DNA of 64,000 bases, from contig NZ_BFFO01000007.1 of the NCBI RefSeq assembly GCF_003116835.1, positions 1-64,000 on the forward strand. The letters run 5' to 3'. Position 1 is the stretch's first letter; every line of letters begins with the position of its first letter. Of this stretch, positions 12,141 to 20,925 are shown piece by piece. Below the pieces are notes generated by a model. The model was not told where the DNA came from, searched no databases, and worked only from the letters and a program-made list of their open reading frames with translations. Made by a program: the position numbers and the translations under genes. Source of the DNA: Lactococcus termiticola (lineage in GTDB: Bacteria; Bacillota; Bacilli; Lactobacillales; Streptococcaceae).

Positions 12141-12311
12141 TTAGAAAAGGGTGCCAAAAAAGGCATGGATGGAGTTGACGATATTGGTAAAGGCATTGAG
12201 CAAGAAAATTAGGCCCAGGCCCCAACGCTTTCTTCTAAAGGCCTGTCCTGCAATGATGACACAGGCCACGCACAAGAGGGCTGTAAAGAGCCCAAAAAGA
12301 TTTTTTGTCAT
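12141..12311 (-). CDS. Small conserved membrane protein between dfrA and clpX
   Basis: A 56-residue ORF with two hydrophobic stretches (about residues 4-22 and 31-52) around a basic loop (FRRKRW). The ATG is 1 nt after the dfrA stop codon, and the gene ends 21 nt before clpX. Streptococcal genomes carry a small ORF of the same size in this slot, which supports a real gene. The function is unknown. Confidence 0.75.
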   Translation of the reverse strand: MTKNLFGLFTALLCVACVIIAGQAFRRKRWGLGLIFLLNAFTNIVNSIHAFFGTLF

Positions 12312-12312
12312 A

Positions 12313-12816
12313 TTATTTTAGTCTTCCAAATTCTTTTACAGTAAAGGCATAGGGGTTCTTCTCATCCTGCTCGTGCCGTTTTTGACGTAATAGTTCAAAG
12401 TCAGCAAAGCTTAAATTTTCAGGAAAATAAGCATCCCCCTCAAATTCGCCATGGACTAGAGTCTGATAGAGCTTTTCATAGTGGCCGTCAAAAGCTTTTA
12501 GAATCTCAGCCCCACCGATGATGTAGAGGTCGTCGGCCTGCTTTTGATACCAGGCCAGGACCTCGTCTACGCTGTGCATGACCAGAACGGCCTCATTTTC
12601 AGCATCATAGTCTGCCTGCTTGGTCAAGACAATACTGGTCCGGCCAGGCAGGACACGCTTATTCATACCTTCATAGGTCTTGCGACCCATCAGGATGCTT
12701 TGCCCCATGGTCGTCGCCTTAAAATGGGCCAGTTCAGCCGGCAGTCGCCAGGGCAGATGGCCATCGACACCAATCAGTCTCTTTTCATCTTCTGCCCAAA
12801 TTGCAGCAATCGTCAT
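12313..12816 (-). CDS. folA: Dihydrofolate reductase
   Basis: A 167-residue DHFR, the trimethoprim target, reducing dihydrofolate with NADPH. The N-terminal segment AAIWAEDEKRLIGVDGHLPWRLPAELAHFK holds the substrate and nicotinamide contacts. LMGRKTYEGM, LPGRTSIVLT and IIGGAEILKAF are the cofactor-binding motifs. The start is well placed behind an AAGGGGAG site. It is first in the folA / small ORF / clpX unit. Confidence 0.95.
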   Translation of the reverse strand: MTIAAIWAEDEKRLIGVDGHLPWRLPAELAHFKATTMGQSILMGRKTYEGMNKRVLPGRTSIVLTKQADYDAENEAVLVMHSVDEVLAWYQKQADDLYIIGGAEILKAFDGHYEKLYQTLVHGEFEGDAYFPENLSFADFELLRQKRHEQDEKNPYAFTVKEFGRLK

Positions 12817-12844
12817 GCTCAGCTCCCCTTTCTTTTTATGATTT

Positions 12845-12853
12845 ATTATAGCA
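12845..12853 (-). promoter_or_regulatory. Extended -10 promoter of folA-clpX
   Basis: TGC-TATAAT on the minus strand ends 28 nt upstream of the folA ATG, with AAGGGGAG between them. The -35 region is weak, which fits an extended -10 promoter. Confidence 0.7.
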
Positions 12854-12882
12854 AATTAAGAGCGGATATGCTTTATTGAATT

Positions 12883-14049
12883 TTAGTCTTCAGACTGGAT
12901 TTCGACCTGGTAGGTCTGCTTCGTATTCCAGAGCATGCCCAGCAAATTGTTAATCAAAAGCATGATCCAGGCAAAACTCAGACTAAAAGACAGCATCTCA
13001 AAGGCCGTCAGACTGAAATAATGAAAGGGATGCCAGAGCAGATAAGAAAGAATAATCAATGCCACAATCCCGTAGGAAATCCAGTAGATGTTTTCAGACA
13101 TGGTCGGCAGAAACCAGCGAATTCCCAGGATAGAAAGACTCATAAAGAGGACGATGGCCTGGGCCGCCAGGTCATGGGCCACATGGGCCAGCCCTTCGCC
13201 GTTATTTGGAATCATGCCGACCAGGGCGATGGAAGCCGCACAAAGCGTTAGCGTAGACTGCAAGATGATATGCCGGACCTTGACCCCGACTTTTTCACGC
13301 AGGCTCACAAAGATATAATCAAAGAGGGCAATCATCAGGGCGGCTGAGACAATCAAAGTAAGATTGAACTGTAAATTAGAATCAGAGGCCCTCGTCCCCA
13401 GCTCTGAGAAATTCCTCTGCCACCAATAAGGATTTCCTGAGGTCGCCATGCTCGACAATAGCCCACCAATCGAGACCCCAATCAGCATGGTCACCATCAT
13501 ATTGACTGAAAAACTGTCCACGATGAAAATCATAAAATAATTTAGAATCGCAGAAAAGACGGCAAAGATGATGGTCGATGTGACCAGATCAAATTTTACA
13601 CCGTGAAAAATCTGACCCAAAAACCAGAAAAGGCCCAACAAAATCAGCGACATGATGATCAAGACCGAGACCACCACCGTCAAGAAGGTCCGCCAATAAG
13701 AACGTGGCGACATGTTACGGTAAAAGGTCTTCCGCTTATGGAAATAAGCAATCGTAAAAGTAATAATCGCTACAGCATTGGCCCCGACAGACACAGCCGT
13801 CGACAGCGACAGATTCCCCGTCAGAGCCAGCACATGGCCCTGATGAATGAAATAAAGAAGGAGCGAGAAAATCAGCGTCGCAATGACCGTCGGCAGGATA
13901 AACCAGCGAGGGGCATAGTCGCTATGATGGTTGGCATCGACCGCCTTGACCGTAAAGCTATCTCTGGCGATGTCGATCACTTCAATCTCCTGACCCTGCT
14001 CCAGCTCTAGCTTTTCATAAAGCTCCTTTGGAAGAATAATCTTAGACAT
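12883..14049 (-). CDS. AbrB-like domain plus DUF998-type membrane protein
   Basis: A 388-residue protein. The first 45 residues (IILPKELYEKLELEQGQEIEV) look like a SpoVT/AbrB swapped-hairpin domain. The rest has about eight hydrophobic segments typical of the DUF998 family, including the NPYWWQRNFSELGT motif between two of them. Its role is unknown. A DNA-binding-like fold tethered to the membrane is unusual, but this arrangement recurs in lactic acid bacteria. I chose the ATG at 14047-14049, which overlaps the upstream gene by 8 bp, and a second in-frame ATG lies three codons upstream. Confidence 0.7.
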   Translation of the reverse strand: MSKIILPKELYEKLELEQGQEIEVIDIARDSFTVKAVDANHHSDYAPRWFILPTVIATLIFSLLLYFIHQGHVLALTGNLSLSTAVSVGANAVAIITFTIAYFHKRKTFYRNMSPRSYWRTFLTVVVSVLIIMSLILLGLFWFLGQIFHGVKFDLVTSTIIFAVFSAILNYFMIFIVDSFSVNMMVTMLIGVSIGGLLSSMATSGNPYWWQRNFSELGTRASDSNLQFNLTLIVSAALMIALFDYIFVSLREKVGVKVRHIILQSTLTLCAASIALVGMIPNNGEGLAHVAHDLAAQAIVLFMSLSILGIRWFLPTMSENIYWISYGIVALIILSYLLWHPFHYFSLTAFEMLSFSLSFAWIMLLINNLLGMLWNTKQTYQVEIQSED

Positions 14050-14434
14050 TCTGTTCACCCCAGTGAATGTTGAGTTGATAGCTTGAAAAGGCCTGTCCCT
14101 TTTGAGCTAAGCGGTAATGGACACTGAGCAGGCCTCGGGCCTCATCCAGATGATACTGGTCGGTCAGGAGCTCGAGAGGCCCCAAGCCTGGAAACTTCAT
14201 CTGAGTCTCCAAATCCCTGTTAAATCGCATGACCAGAGCTCCTTCAGCTGTATAACGACTCATTGAAAGGCCGCTTTCGTCAAATTTCAAGAGGACCTTT
14301 TCCCCTTCTTCATTGACATAATTCAGGGCTGAGCCTTGACTGAGTTTCTTAAATGTTCCGTCAAACTCATTGTGAATCAGCTCTTCTTCTTTGCTGTCCA
14401 ACATTTTAATCCTATTTTGGATGATAATTTTCAT
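14042..14434 (-). CDS. DUF1934 (YwiB-like) protein
   Basis: A 130-residue beta-rich protein with the DUF1934 pattern (YVNEEGEKVLLKFDESGLSMSR and LHYHLDEARGLLSVHYRLAQ-like strands). The family has a calycin-like fold and no settled function. It is the first gene of a two-gene unit with the DUF998-type protein. TAAAAT ends 6 nt before the ATG and AAGGA is too close to serve, so it may be read from a leaderless message. Confidence 0.75.
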   Translation of the reverse strand: MKIIIQNRIKMLDSKEEELIHNEFDGTFKKLSQGSALNYVNEEGEKVLLKFDESGLSMSRYTAEGALVMRFNRDLETQMKFPGLGPLELLTDQYHLDEARGLLSVHYRLAQKGQAFSSYQLNIHWGEQNV

Positions 14435-14513
14435 TCCTTTATTTTATCTTATTTTCCCGCTTTTTGCGAGCCCTTTAAGAGCGTTAAGCCTTTTCATCTT
14501 TTTTTAATTAGGT

Positions 14514-14519
14514 TATAAT
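14514..14519 (+). promoter_or_regulatory. -10 element of the HD/HAD operon
   Basis: TATAAT on the plus strand is 30 nt upstream of the ATG at 14550, with a weak TTTTCA -35 at 17-bp spacing and AAAGGA as ribosome site. It lies in the divergent region shared with the DUF1934 gene. Confidence 0.6.
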
Positions 14520-14549
14520 AAAAGGAGTTAAGCCCAAGAAAGGATACTT

Positions 14550-15830
14550 ATGGAAAAAGTCTTCCGTGACCCTGTTCACAACTATATTACGGTGCAAAAT
14601 CAGACCATCTACGACCTGATCAACACCGCGGAATTTCAACGTCTCCGCAGAATCAAACAACTCGGCACCTCAAGCTTTACCTTTCACGGGGCTGAGCACA
14701 GCCGTTTTAGCCACTGCATGGGCGTCTACCATATCGCAAAGAAAATCACAGATTATTTCACAGCGACCTATCCCGATCGCTGGAATCCTGAAGAAAACCT
14801 GGTGACCCAGACTGCCGCCCTCCTCCATGATGTCGGCCACGGGGCCTATTCCCACACCTTTGAGGGCCTCTTTGGGACCGACCACGAGGCGGTGACCCAG
14901 GAAATCATTACCAGCCCTGAGACAGAAATTAACGCTGTCTTACGTCAGGTCTCTCCTGATTTTCCAGAAAAAGTGGCCAGTGTCATCTCCCACAAATATC
15001 CCAACCGCCAGGTCGTCCAGCTGATTTCTTCTCAGATTGATGCGGACCGGATGGACTATCTCCTCCGGGATGCTTATTATTCTGGGGCAGTTTATGGCGA
15101 ATTTGACCTGACCCGGATTCTTCGTGTCATTATTCCGATGGAAAATGGGATTGCCTTTAAGGCCAACGGCATGCACGCTGTCGAGGACTATCTGATCAGC
15201 CGTTATCAGATGTATATGCAGGTCTACTTCCATCCGGCCAGTCGGGCCATGGAGGTCCAGCTGGCTAAGCTTCTCGCCCGGGCCAAAGACCTCTATCTAA
15301 AAGAAGACAGTTTCTTTAAGATGACCAGCCCCAATCTGGTCCCCTTCTTCGAGCAAAAAAACCAACTCAAGGATTATCTGGCCCTTGATGATGGGGTCAT
15401 GAATACCTATTTCCAGGCCTGGATTCAGCATCCTGACCCGATTCTTTCAGACTTGGCTGCTAGTTACATCAACCGCCATCTGCTCAAATCTGTCATCTAT
15501 CATAAGAATGACGAAGAACAGCTCAAGGTCCTGATCGACCAGGTCGCTGAGGGCGGCTTTGACCCTGACTACTATACCGGTCTCCATTCTAACTTTGACC
15601 TGCCTTATGATTTCTATCGACCAAATTCAGAAAAGCCTAGAACTCAGATTGAAATTCTGGCCAAGGATGGTACGCTGACTGAGCTCTCAGAGCTGTCGCC
15701 CGTCGTTGCTTCCATTACTGGAACCAGTCACGGTAATGCCCGCTTCTACTTCCCAAAAATCATGCTGGACAAGCCTGAATTTACCCAATATATCAAGAAT
15801 GAAAGCTTTTTTCCAAAGGAGGAACTATGA
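14550..15830 (+). CDS. HD-domain phosphohydrolase, YwfO/dGTPase-like
   Basis: A 426-residue member of the HD superfamily related to dNTP triphosphohydrolases. Metal ligands are visible as H55 in HSRFSH, H93-D94 in LLHDVGHGAYSH and a later aspartate in QIDADRMDYLLRDA. The family hydrolyses dNTPs or other phosphoesters, and the true substrate is not evident. It overlaps the downstream HAD gene by 4 bp (ATGA), so the two are co-translated. Both are on the plus strand in a mostly minus-strand region. Confidence 0.85.
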   Translation: MEKVFRDPVHNYITVQNQTIYDLINTAEFQRLRRIKQLGTSSFTFHGAEHSRFSHCMGVYHIAKKITDYFTATYPDRWNPEENLVTQTAALLHDVGHGAYSHTFEGLFGTDHEAVTQEIITSPETEINAVLRQVSPDFPEKVASVISHKYPNRQVVQLISSQIDADRMDYLLRDAYYSGAVYGEFDLTRILRVIIPMENGIAFKANGMHAVEDYLISRYQMYMQVYFHPASRAMEVQLAKLLARAKDLYLKEDSFFKMTSPNLVPFFEQKNQLKDYLALDDGVMNTYFQAWIQHPDPILSDLAASYINRHLLKSVIYHKNDEEQLKVLIDQVAEGGFDPDYYTGLHSNFDLPYDFYRPNSEKPRTQIEILAKDGTLTELSELSPVVASITGTSHGNARFYFPKIMLDKPEFTQYIKNESFFPKEEL

Positions 15831-16630
15831 TTAAACTTGTTGCCATCGACCTCGATGGAACCCTACTCGACCCAGACCGCAAGATTGTCGCCGAAGTCAA
15901 AGAAGCTGTCGCTAAGGCCAAGAAGGCGGGCGTGAAAATCGTCATCACGACCGGCCGTCCCCTGATGGGCGTCAAAGACATCCTCGACGAGCTCAATCTC
16001 AATGAGCCTGGCGACTACGTCATCACCTACAATGGTGCCCTGGTTCAGCGGGCAGACACAGGCGAAGAATTCATCAGAGAAAGCTTGACCGCTGAAGATT
16101 ATTTAAACATTGAGGCCGCTGCCCGTAAGATTGGCTCACCCTTACACGCCATCACTATCGACGGCATCTACACCAGCAACAGAGACATCGGCAAATACAC
16201 GGTCCACGAGGCCGAGATGGTCAAGATGCCCCTCCATTTTCGCCAGCCTGAAGAAATCGCAGGCCTGGAAATCGCCAAGGTTATGATCGTCGATGAGGCA
16301 GAAAGCCTCGACAACGCCATCGCCTACCTGCCCTTTGAGTTCTTTGAACGCTACACCATGGTCAAATCAACCCCTTACTACCTGGAATTCATGAATAAAA
16401 AGGCCAGCAAGGGAAATGCCGTCCTTGAGCTTGCTGAGAAGCTCTTCTTGGACAAGGACGAACTCATGGCCATCGGAGACGAAGAAAACGACCGCTCCAT
16501 GCTTGAAGCCGTCGGCAACCCCGTCGTCATGGAAAACGGCAAAGAAGCCCTCAAAAAAATCGCCAAATACATCACCAAGTCAAATGCTGAGGCCGGTGTC
16601 GCCCATGCGATTAATACTTGGGTATTGTAA
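15827..16630 (+). CDS. Cof-type HAD-IIB sugar-phosphatase-like protein
   Basis: A 267-residue HAD phosphatase. Motif I is IDLDGTLLD (7-15), motif II is TTGRP, and motif III/IV reads MAIGDEENDRSML. The C2B cap lies in the middle of the protein. Members dephosphorylate sugar phosphates or flavin mononucleotide with broad specificity. The 4-bp overlap with the HD gene shows it is second in a two-gene operon that ends at a strong terminator. Confidence 0.87.
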   Translation: MIKLVAIDLDGTLLDPDRKIVAEVKEAVAKAKKAGVKIVITTGRPLMGVKDILDELNLNEPGDYVITYNGALVQRADTGEEFIRESLTAEDYLNIEAAARKIGSPLHAITIDGIYTSNRDIGKYTVHEAEMVKMPLHFRQPEEIAGLEIAKVMIVDEAESLDNAIAYLPFEFFERYTMVKSTPYYLEFMNKKASKGNAVLELAEKLFLDKDELMAIGDEENDRSMLEAVGNPVVMENGKEALKKIAKYITKSNAEAGVAHAINTWVL

Positions 16631-16657
16631 AAGTCTTTCCGGATTTGGAAAGACTTT
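16631..16657. terminator. Bidirectional terminator between convergent operons
   Basis: AAGTCTTTCC pairs with GGAAAGACTT, followed by T residues on the plus strand and preceded by A residues. It serves the HAD gene and, less strongly, the convergent nif3 gene. Confidence 0.85.
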
Positions 16658-16658
16658 T

Positions 16659-17432
16659 TTAAATATCATAAAATGGATTCGTATTCGCCTGACTCTGAAT
16701 GACCTCTACATCGCTATCAAAGCTTTCCAGCTTCCTAGCTACCAGAGGGATAAAGTATTGCTCCATATAATGGCCAGGGTCAATCCCTAAAAGCCCGCCA
16801 CTCAGCATGTCATGTCCAACATGATAATAGACATCTGCCGTGATATAGAGGTCTGCACCTTTGGCCTTTGCAATAGGCCAGAGCTTCGCTCCAGAGCCAC
16901 CGCAGACAGCAATACGGCGGATTTCCTGCTTGAGCTCCTGGTCATAACTGATCAATCTTAAACGCTCTTGACCAAGGGCCTTCTTGACCTTCTCGCTAAA
17001 GTCAGCGAGACTGGTCGGCTCGATATTACCGACTCGTCCTAGACTCTCTGCGTCATCTAGGACTTCTAGGTCGGTCATCCCCAGCATCTCTGCAAAGTAA
17101 TCATTCAGACCGCCCTTGACCACATCAATATTGCTGTGACTGGTATAGACTGCGATGTGATGGCTGGCCAGGTCAAGGACCAACTTTTCCTGGGGTTCCA
17201 GACTAGTCAGATTCTTCAGCGGGCTGAAAATCAAGGGGTGCTTAGCTAAAATCAGATCGACTCCCAGGCGAATCGCCTCTTCAACGACCTGTTCACGAAT
17301 ATCCAGTGTCACGAGGACCTTCTTAATTTCCATTTCTGGAGAACCAACCTGGAGGCCGACTGGGTCACCTTCCAGGGCGAGTTCCTTAGGACAAAAGGCC
17401 TCATATTCTGCTACAAAATCCTTTAATTTCAT
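16659..17432 (-). CDS. Nif3/YqfO-like dinuclear metal-centre protein
   Basis: A 257-residue Nif3 family protein (NGG1p-interacting factor 3 like) without the inserted PII-like domain of the longer B. subtilis YqfO. Metal ligands are in AKHPLIFSP, TSHSNIDVVKGG and CGGSGAKLW ... DVYYHVGHD. The reaction is unproven, and GTP cyclohydrolase-like activity has been suggested for some members. The gene overlaps trmK by 4 bp, and this pairing is conserved across Firmicutes. Confidence 0.88.
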   Translation of the reverse strand: MKLKDFVAEYEAFCPKELALEGDPVGLQVGSPEMEIKKVLVTLDIREQVVEEAIRLGVDLILAKHPLIFSPLKNLTSLEPQEKLVLDLASHHIAVYTSHSNIDVVKGGLNDYFAEMLGMTDLEVLDDAESLGRVGNIEPTSLADFSEKVKKALGQERLRLISYDQELKQEIRRIAVCGGSGAKLWPIAKAKGADLYITADVYYHVGHDMLSGGLLGIDPGHYMEQYFIPLVARKLESFDSDVEVIQSQANTNPFYDI

Positions 17433-18112
17433 TTCAATAGCTCCTGAATCTCTTTTTGTTTTGCCATGACCTCGGCCCGCTTTTCCTGGCGTTCTTCAGG
17501 CAATCGGGCGAGGATTTTGTCTAAGGTCCTCAGCTCTTTCTCCCACTTTTGCTTGAAGACAGAAGACTTTTCTTTTCTTAGGTGAGGTCCATAGTTCTTA
17601 TCAAGCTCCGTCAGATTAACTTGACCCGGTTGAGCGACAATAATCTCATAAAATTTGCCCGCTTCCAGCAGAATTTCTTCCTTTACAATAATAAAATTAT
17701 GTAATTCTAACCAGGAGCGTAAAACTTCTTCATGATTATTAGGTTGCAAGACCAGAGTCTTTACATCATCAAGCTTCTCAAGCCCATCATCAAGGATGTC
17801 TGAGATAAGAATCCCTCCCATCCCAGCAACAACAACGCAGTCGACTTGGTCTTCAATCTCAACAGCTTTAAGGCCATTAGCTAATCTAACATAAATGTTA
17901 TTATGTAAACTCTCTGAATCCACCTCTTTTTGAGCATTCTCAAAAGGCCCTTTGACCACTTCGCCAGCAATAGCAAAGTCAATCAGACCATCCTTGACCA
18001 GCTGAACCGGAAGGTAGGCATGGTCTGAGCCAATATCAGCCAACCTCGCCCCTTTTGGGACATAGCTGGCAACGGCTTTAAGCCGTTTGGATAAAATCGT
18101 ATCTTTAGACAT
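17429..18112 (-). CDS. trmK: tRNA (adenine22-N1)-methyltransferase
   Basis: A 227-residue TrmK/YqfN protein starting at MSKDTILSKRLKAVASYVPKG. It methylates A22 of tRNA with SAM. Motif I is LADIGSDHAYLP, then VVAGMGGILI and LVLQPNNHEEVLRSWL. The frame continues upstream for 30 codons into nth, but the family start is this ATG, overlapping nth by 8 bp. It is paired with nif3 as in other Firmicutes. Confidence 0.9.
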   Translation of the reverse strand: MSKDTILSKRLKAVASYVPKGARLADIGSDHAYLPVQLVKDGLIDFAIAGEVVKGPFENAQKEVDSESLHNNIYVRLANGLKAVEIEDQVDCVVVAGMGGILISDILDDGLEKLDDVKTLVLQPNNHEEVLRSWLELHNFIIVKEEILLEAGKFYEIIVAQPGQVNLTELDKNYGPHLRKEKSSVFKQKWEKELRTLDKILARLPEERQEKRAEVMAKQKEIQELLK

Positions 18113-18752
18113 TTTTATAGTGTTGCTTTCCATATTTGCAATATTCAATGACCGGACAGACCTCGCACTGGGGCTTCTTGGCCGTGCAGTGATAGCGACC
18201 AAAGAAGATGAGCTGGTGGTGTGACTGGGTCCAGTCTTCTTCTGGAATCCACTTCATCAGCTTTTCTTCTACCTCGAGGACTGTCGCCTTTTGTGGGACC
18301 AGATCGAGTCGCTTTGAAATCCGCTCGACATGGGTGTCGACCGCGATACCAGGGACACCGTAGGCTTCGCCAAGCACCACATTGGCCGTTTTTCTGCCTA
18401 CGCCAGGCAGGAGCTGGAGGGTTTTCTTATCTCGCGGAAGCTCTGAGTTAAAGTCTGAGACCAGCATTTGAGCTGTCCGAATGATATTTTTAGCTTTGGT
18501 CCTATAAAGGCCAATCGTCTTGATGCAGGCTTCCACTTCTGAAAGCTCAGCCTGGGCCAGTTTTTCCGCATCTGGAAATTTGGCAAAGAGGGCTGGCGTT
18601 GCCTTATTCACGCCCTTGTCTGTTGTCTGGGCTGAAAGTATCACGGCGATCAAGAGCTGAAAGGGGGTCTCCCAGTCCAGCTCCCCCTTGGCATCAGGGA
18701 ACATCTCATCGATGATTTTTAGGGCTGCTAAAAAATTCTTTTTTGTAATCAT
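18105..18752 (-). CDS. nth: Endonuclease III
   Basis: A 215-residue DNA glycosylase/AP lyase for oxidised pyrimidines. The helix-hairpin-helix LPGVGRKTANVVL contains the catalytic lysine, the conserved aspartate lies in AVDTHVERIS, and the 4Fe-4S cluster motif is C-x6-C-x2-C-x5-C near the C-terminus. The ribosome site GGAG is inside the end of dnaD, which ends just 1 nt after the nth start. The pair dnaD-nth is common in Firmicutes. Confidence 0.95.
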   Translation of the reverse strand: MITKKNFLAALKIIDEMFPDAKGELDWETPFQLLIAVILSAQTTDKGVNKATPALFAKFPDAEKLAQAELSEVEACIKTIGLYRTKAKNIIRTAQMLVSDFNSELPRDKKTLQLLPGVGRKTANVVLGEAYGVPGIAVDTHVERISKRLDLVPQKATVLEVEEKLMKWIPEEDWTQSHHQLIFFGRYHCTAKKPQCEVCPVIEYCKYGKQHYKNV

Positions 18753-18753
18753 A

Positions 18754-19398
18754 TCAGTGACTCCATGGGCCGTCTAGGGGAATAAAGAAGTTATCTGCTG
18801 ATTCTGGCTCAGGGCCAGCATTCTTCTCTTGCTTAAGCTCTTGACGACTGGCAGAAACCCCGTCATTCCGCCAATTCTTGAGGATGGCCTTGATATAGTT
18901 AAAATTGGTCTTACGATTTAAGGTCGCTTCTTTTAGGGCCAGACGAATGGTCTCTGGCTCATACTGGTCTTCATAAAGCAGGGCCTGGATTTCCTCCTGC
19001 TGCATGGGCGTAATCATACCCATCTCAGCTTCAAAGGCCTGGATGAGCTCTGACAGAGGATTGTCTCCTTCTTCAGCCTGCTGATGTCCTTCCAACTGAC
19101 CAGAAAGCTGATCGAGGTGGCGGAAGGCCTCAGAGACATCAAAGTTCATGTCCTGGCCGTTGCTATGAAAGGTCAGCTTGAGAGCCCCGATTTCCTGGAG
19201 CTGGCTGATGCTTTGATTGACCTCAGCCAGGGGTTTATTAATTTTTTGAGCAATTTCACTAGGAGCAATGTCCTTGTTGTCAAGGAAATAAAGCCATACT
19301 AAAAAATCATCCGCATTCTTAAAAAGCCCTGCGAAATGATCCAGAAAAGCTTTGGGCAGATGGATTGCCCCTTCTTGATAGGCCTGGTAATATGTCAT
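18754..19398 (-). CDS. dnaD: DnaD replication-initiation protein
   Basis: A 214-residue DnaD. The N-terminal winged helix covers about residues 10-90 (FLVWLYFLDNKDIAPSEIAQKI), and the C-terminal DnaD/DnaB2 domain carries the family motif near 180 (NFNYIKAILKNWRNDG). It helps load the replicative helicase at oriC and restart sites. No Shine-Dalgarno sequence precedes the ATG. The -10 ends 6 nt before the ATG, so the transcript should start at or next to it. Immediately upstream is the mobile-element remnant. Confidence 0.9.
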   Translation of the reverse strand: MTYYQAYQEGAIHLPKAFLDHFAGLFKNADDFLVWLYFLDNKDIAPSEIAQKINKPLAEVNQSISQLQEIGALKLTFHSNGQDMNFDVSEAFRHLDQLSGQLEGHQQAEEGDNPLSELIQAFEAEMGMITPMQQEEIQALLYEDQYEPETIRLALKEATLNRKTNFNYIKAILKNWRNDGVSASRQELKQEKNAGPEPESADNFFIPLDGPWSH

Positions 19399-19404
19399 AG
19401 TAAT

Positions 19405-19433
19405 ATTATATCATACCCCATAAGACGACACAA
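19405..19433 (-). promoter_or_regulatory. dnaD promoter, apparently leaderless
   Basis: TTGTGT, 17 bp, then TATAAT with TGA before it (extended -10), ending 6 nt before the dnaD ATG. The element remnant begins only 14 bp further upstream, so the insertion spared the promoter. Confidence 0.72.
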
Positions 19434-19446
19434 AATTTCAGTTGTT

Positions 19447-20925
19447 TCACTCTGCCAGATTCCCAACAAAGCGATAAATAATATTGATTTTTTGTTTTAT
19501 TTTGTCGTCCACTTTAGTTTTTTCTCCAATTTCTATTTTTTCAATCAACGCCCGAACCATATCGGGTTCAAGCGTTGTGGGGTTAAGATACTTTTTGGCC
19601 ACTTGAATAAATGAAACAATCCCGGCACTTGCTTCCTCAGCTTTTTCCTGTGCTTCACGTAGAGAGCTCAGAGTTTGCACAAGCGTCGCCTGTTCTAGCT
19701 CGTACTGCGCACTCATTTTCGCGTACCTCGCGTCGTTCACTTTCCCTGAGAGATTGTCCTCATAAAGCCGCTGGAGAATCACATCCAGCTCTTGATCCCG
19801 ACGCTCAGCTTTTTGGAGGAGCAACCGCTCGTTTTCCAATGTACGAGTCGTTGTTTGTTGAGCCCTCTTTTCAAGAAAAGCAACCAATTCGCTTTCATTC
19901 GCCTTAAGTTTTGACATCACTCCCTGAATATTCTGAAGCACTTTTTCCATGAGCACTTTCTCTTGAATATTATGTGGACTCGCACAAGCTTTTATTCGTC
20001 TCTTGTTCGCCGCACAAAAATAAAATGGAGAGCGGGTCTCTCTTTGGGCATTGTAGCGGTGTATCGTGCCACAATCTGCACAACACACAACGCCAGAGAA
20101 CAGTCCCACACTTTTAGTCTTGGTGACTCTCGGGCGATAAGTCCCTCGTTTTTCCTGTACCAACTCAAACAGCTCTTCATCAATGATTGCCTCATGCGTA
20201 TTTTTGAAGATTTTCTGCTCGGACAAGGAATGAGGTAAACATTTTTTTGTCTTGTAGGACTTTTTATAGGTCTTAAAATTCACCGTATGCCCACAATATT
20301 CCCGATAGCCCAAAACTTGCCGCACAATTTGAGAATTCCAACCGTGAGGGACAGTGGTCATCTTATTAGGTTTCACACCAAGACTGAGCTTGTGGGCTGC
20401 AGGGGTCCGAATTTTCTCATTTTTTAACTCACGAGCAATCTCAGTCATGCTCTTACCAGAAGCATAGTCATGAAATACCCGCCGAATGACCACTGCGGCT
20501 TCCTCATCAACTATCCACTCATGCGTTTGGGGATAATTTTCCCCTTTCAAATACCCATAAGGGACATTGGCTGTCATTGGAAGTCCTGCATTGCCTTTCG
20601 CATGCTTCACCGCTTTGATTTTCTTGCTACAGTCTCTGGCATACCATTCGTTAAACAAATTCCGAAAAGGAGCGAGTGAATTGTCATCCTCCCGCTCACT
20701 GTCCACGTTATCATTAATTGCAATAAAGCGGACATTCTTTTCAGGAAAAGCCACTTCGGTAAACGCCCCCACTTTCAGATAATCTCGTCCAAAGCGAGAC
20801 AAGTCCTTCACAATAAAGTTTTTGACCAGTCCGCGATCCACAAGGTCGATCGCCTGTTGAAAGGCAGGACGATTAAAAGTCGTTCCAGAGATCCCGTCAT
20901 CGGCGAGAAAGACGCAGGGTGCCAT
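19447..20925 (-). pseudogene. Large serine recombinase (TndX/TnpX type) lacking its catalytic N-terminus
   Basis: The 492-codon frame begins with MAPCVFLADDGISGTTFNRP, which in intact TndX/TnpX-type resolvases lies about 45-55 residues into the protein. The part missing includes the YxRxS region with the nucleophilic serine. Still present are the rest of the resolvase domain (VKDLSRFGRDYLKVG, NEWYARDCSKKIKAV), the Recombinase domain (NVPYGYLKG ... IRTPAAH), the zinc ribbon (CCADCG ... FYFCAANKRR) and a coiled-coil C-terminus. A stop codon two codons upstream of this ATG bars extension. Upstream DNA belongs to a toxin-like gene in another frame, so a deletion or rearrangement joined the two. 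Confidence 0.85.

Noticed and set aside
19447-20925. Active site-specific recombinase
   Set aside because: The N-terminal segment with the nucleophilic serine is missing and a stop codon blocks extension, so I call it a pseudogene.
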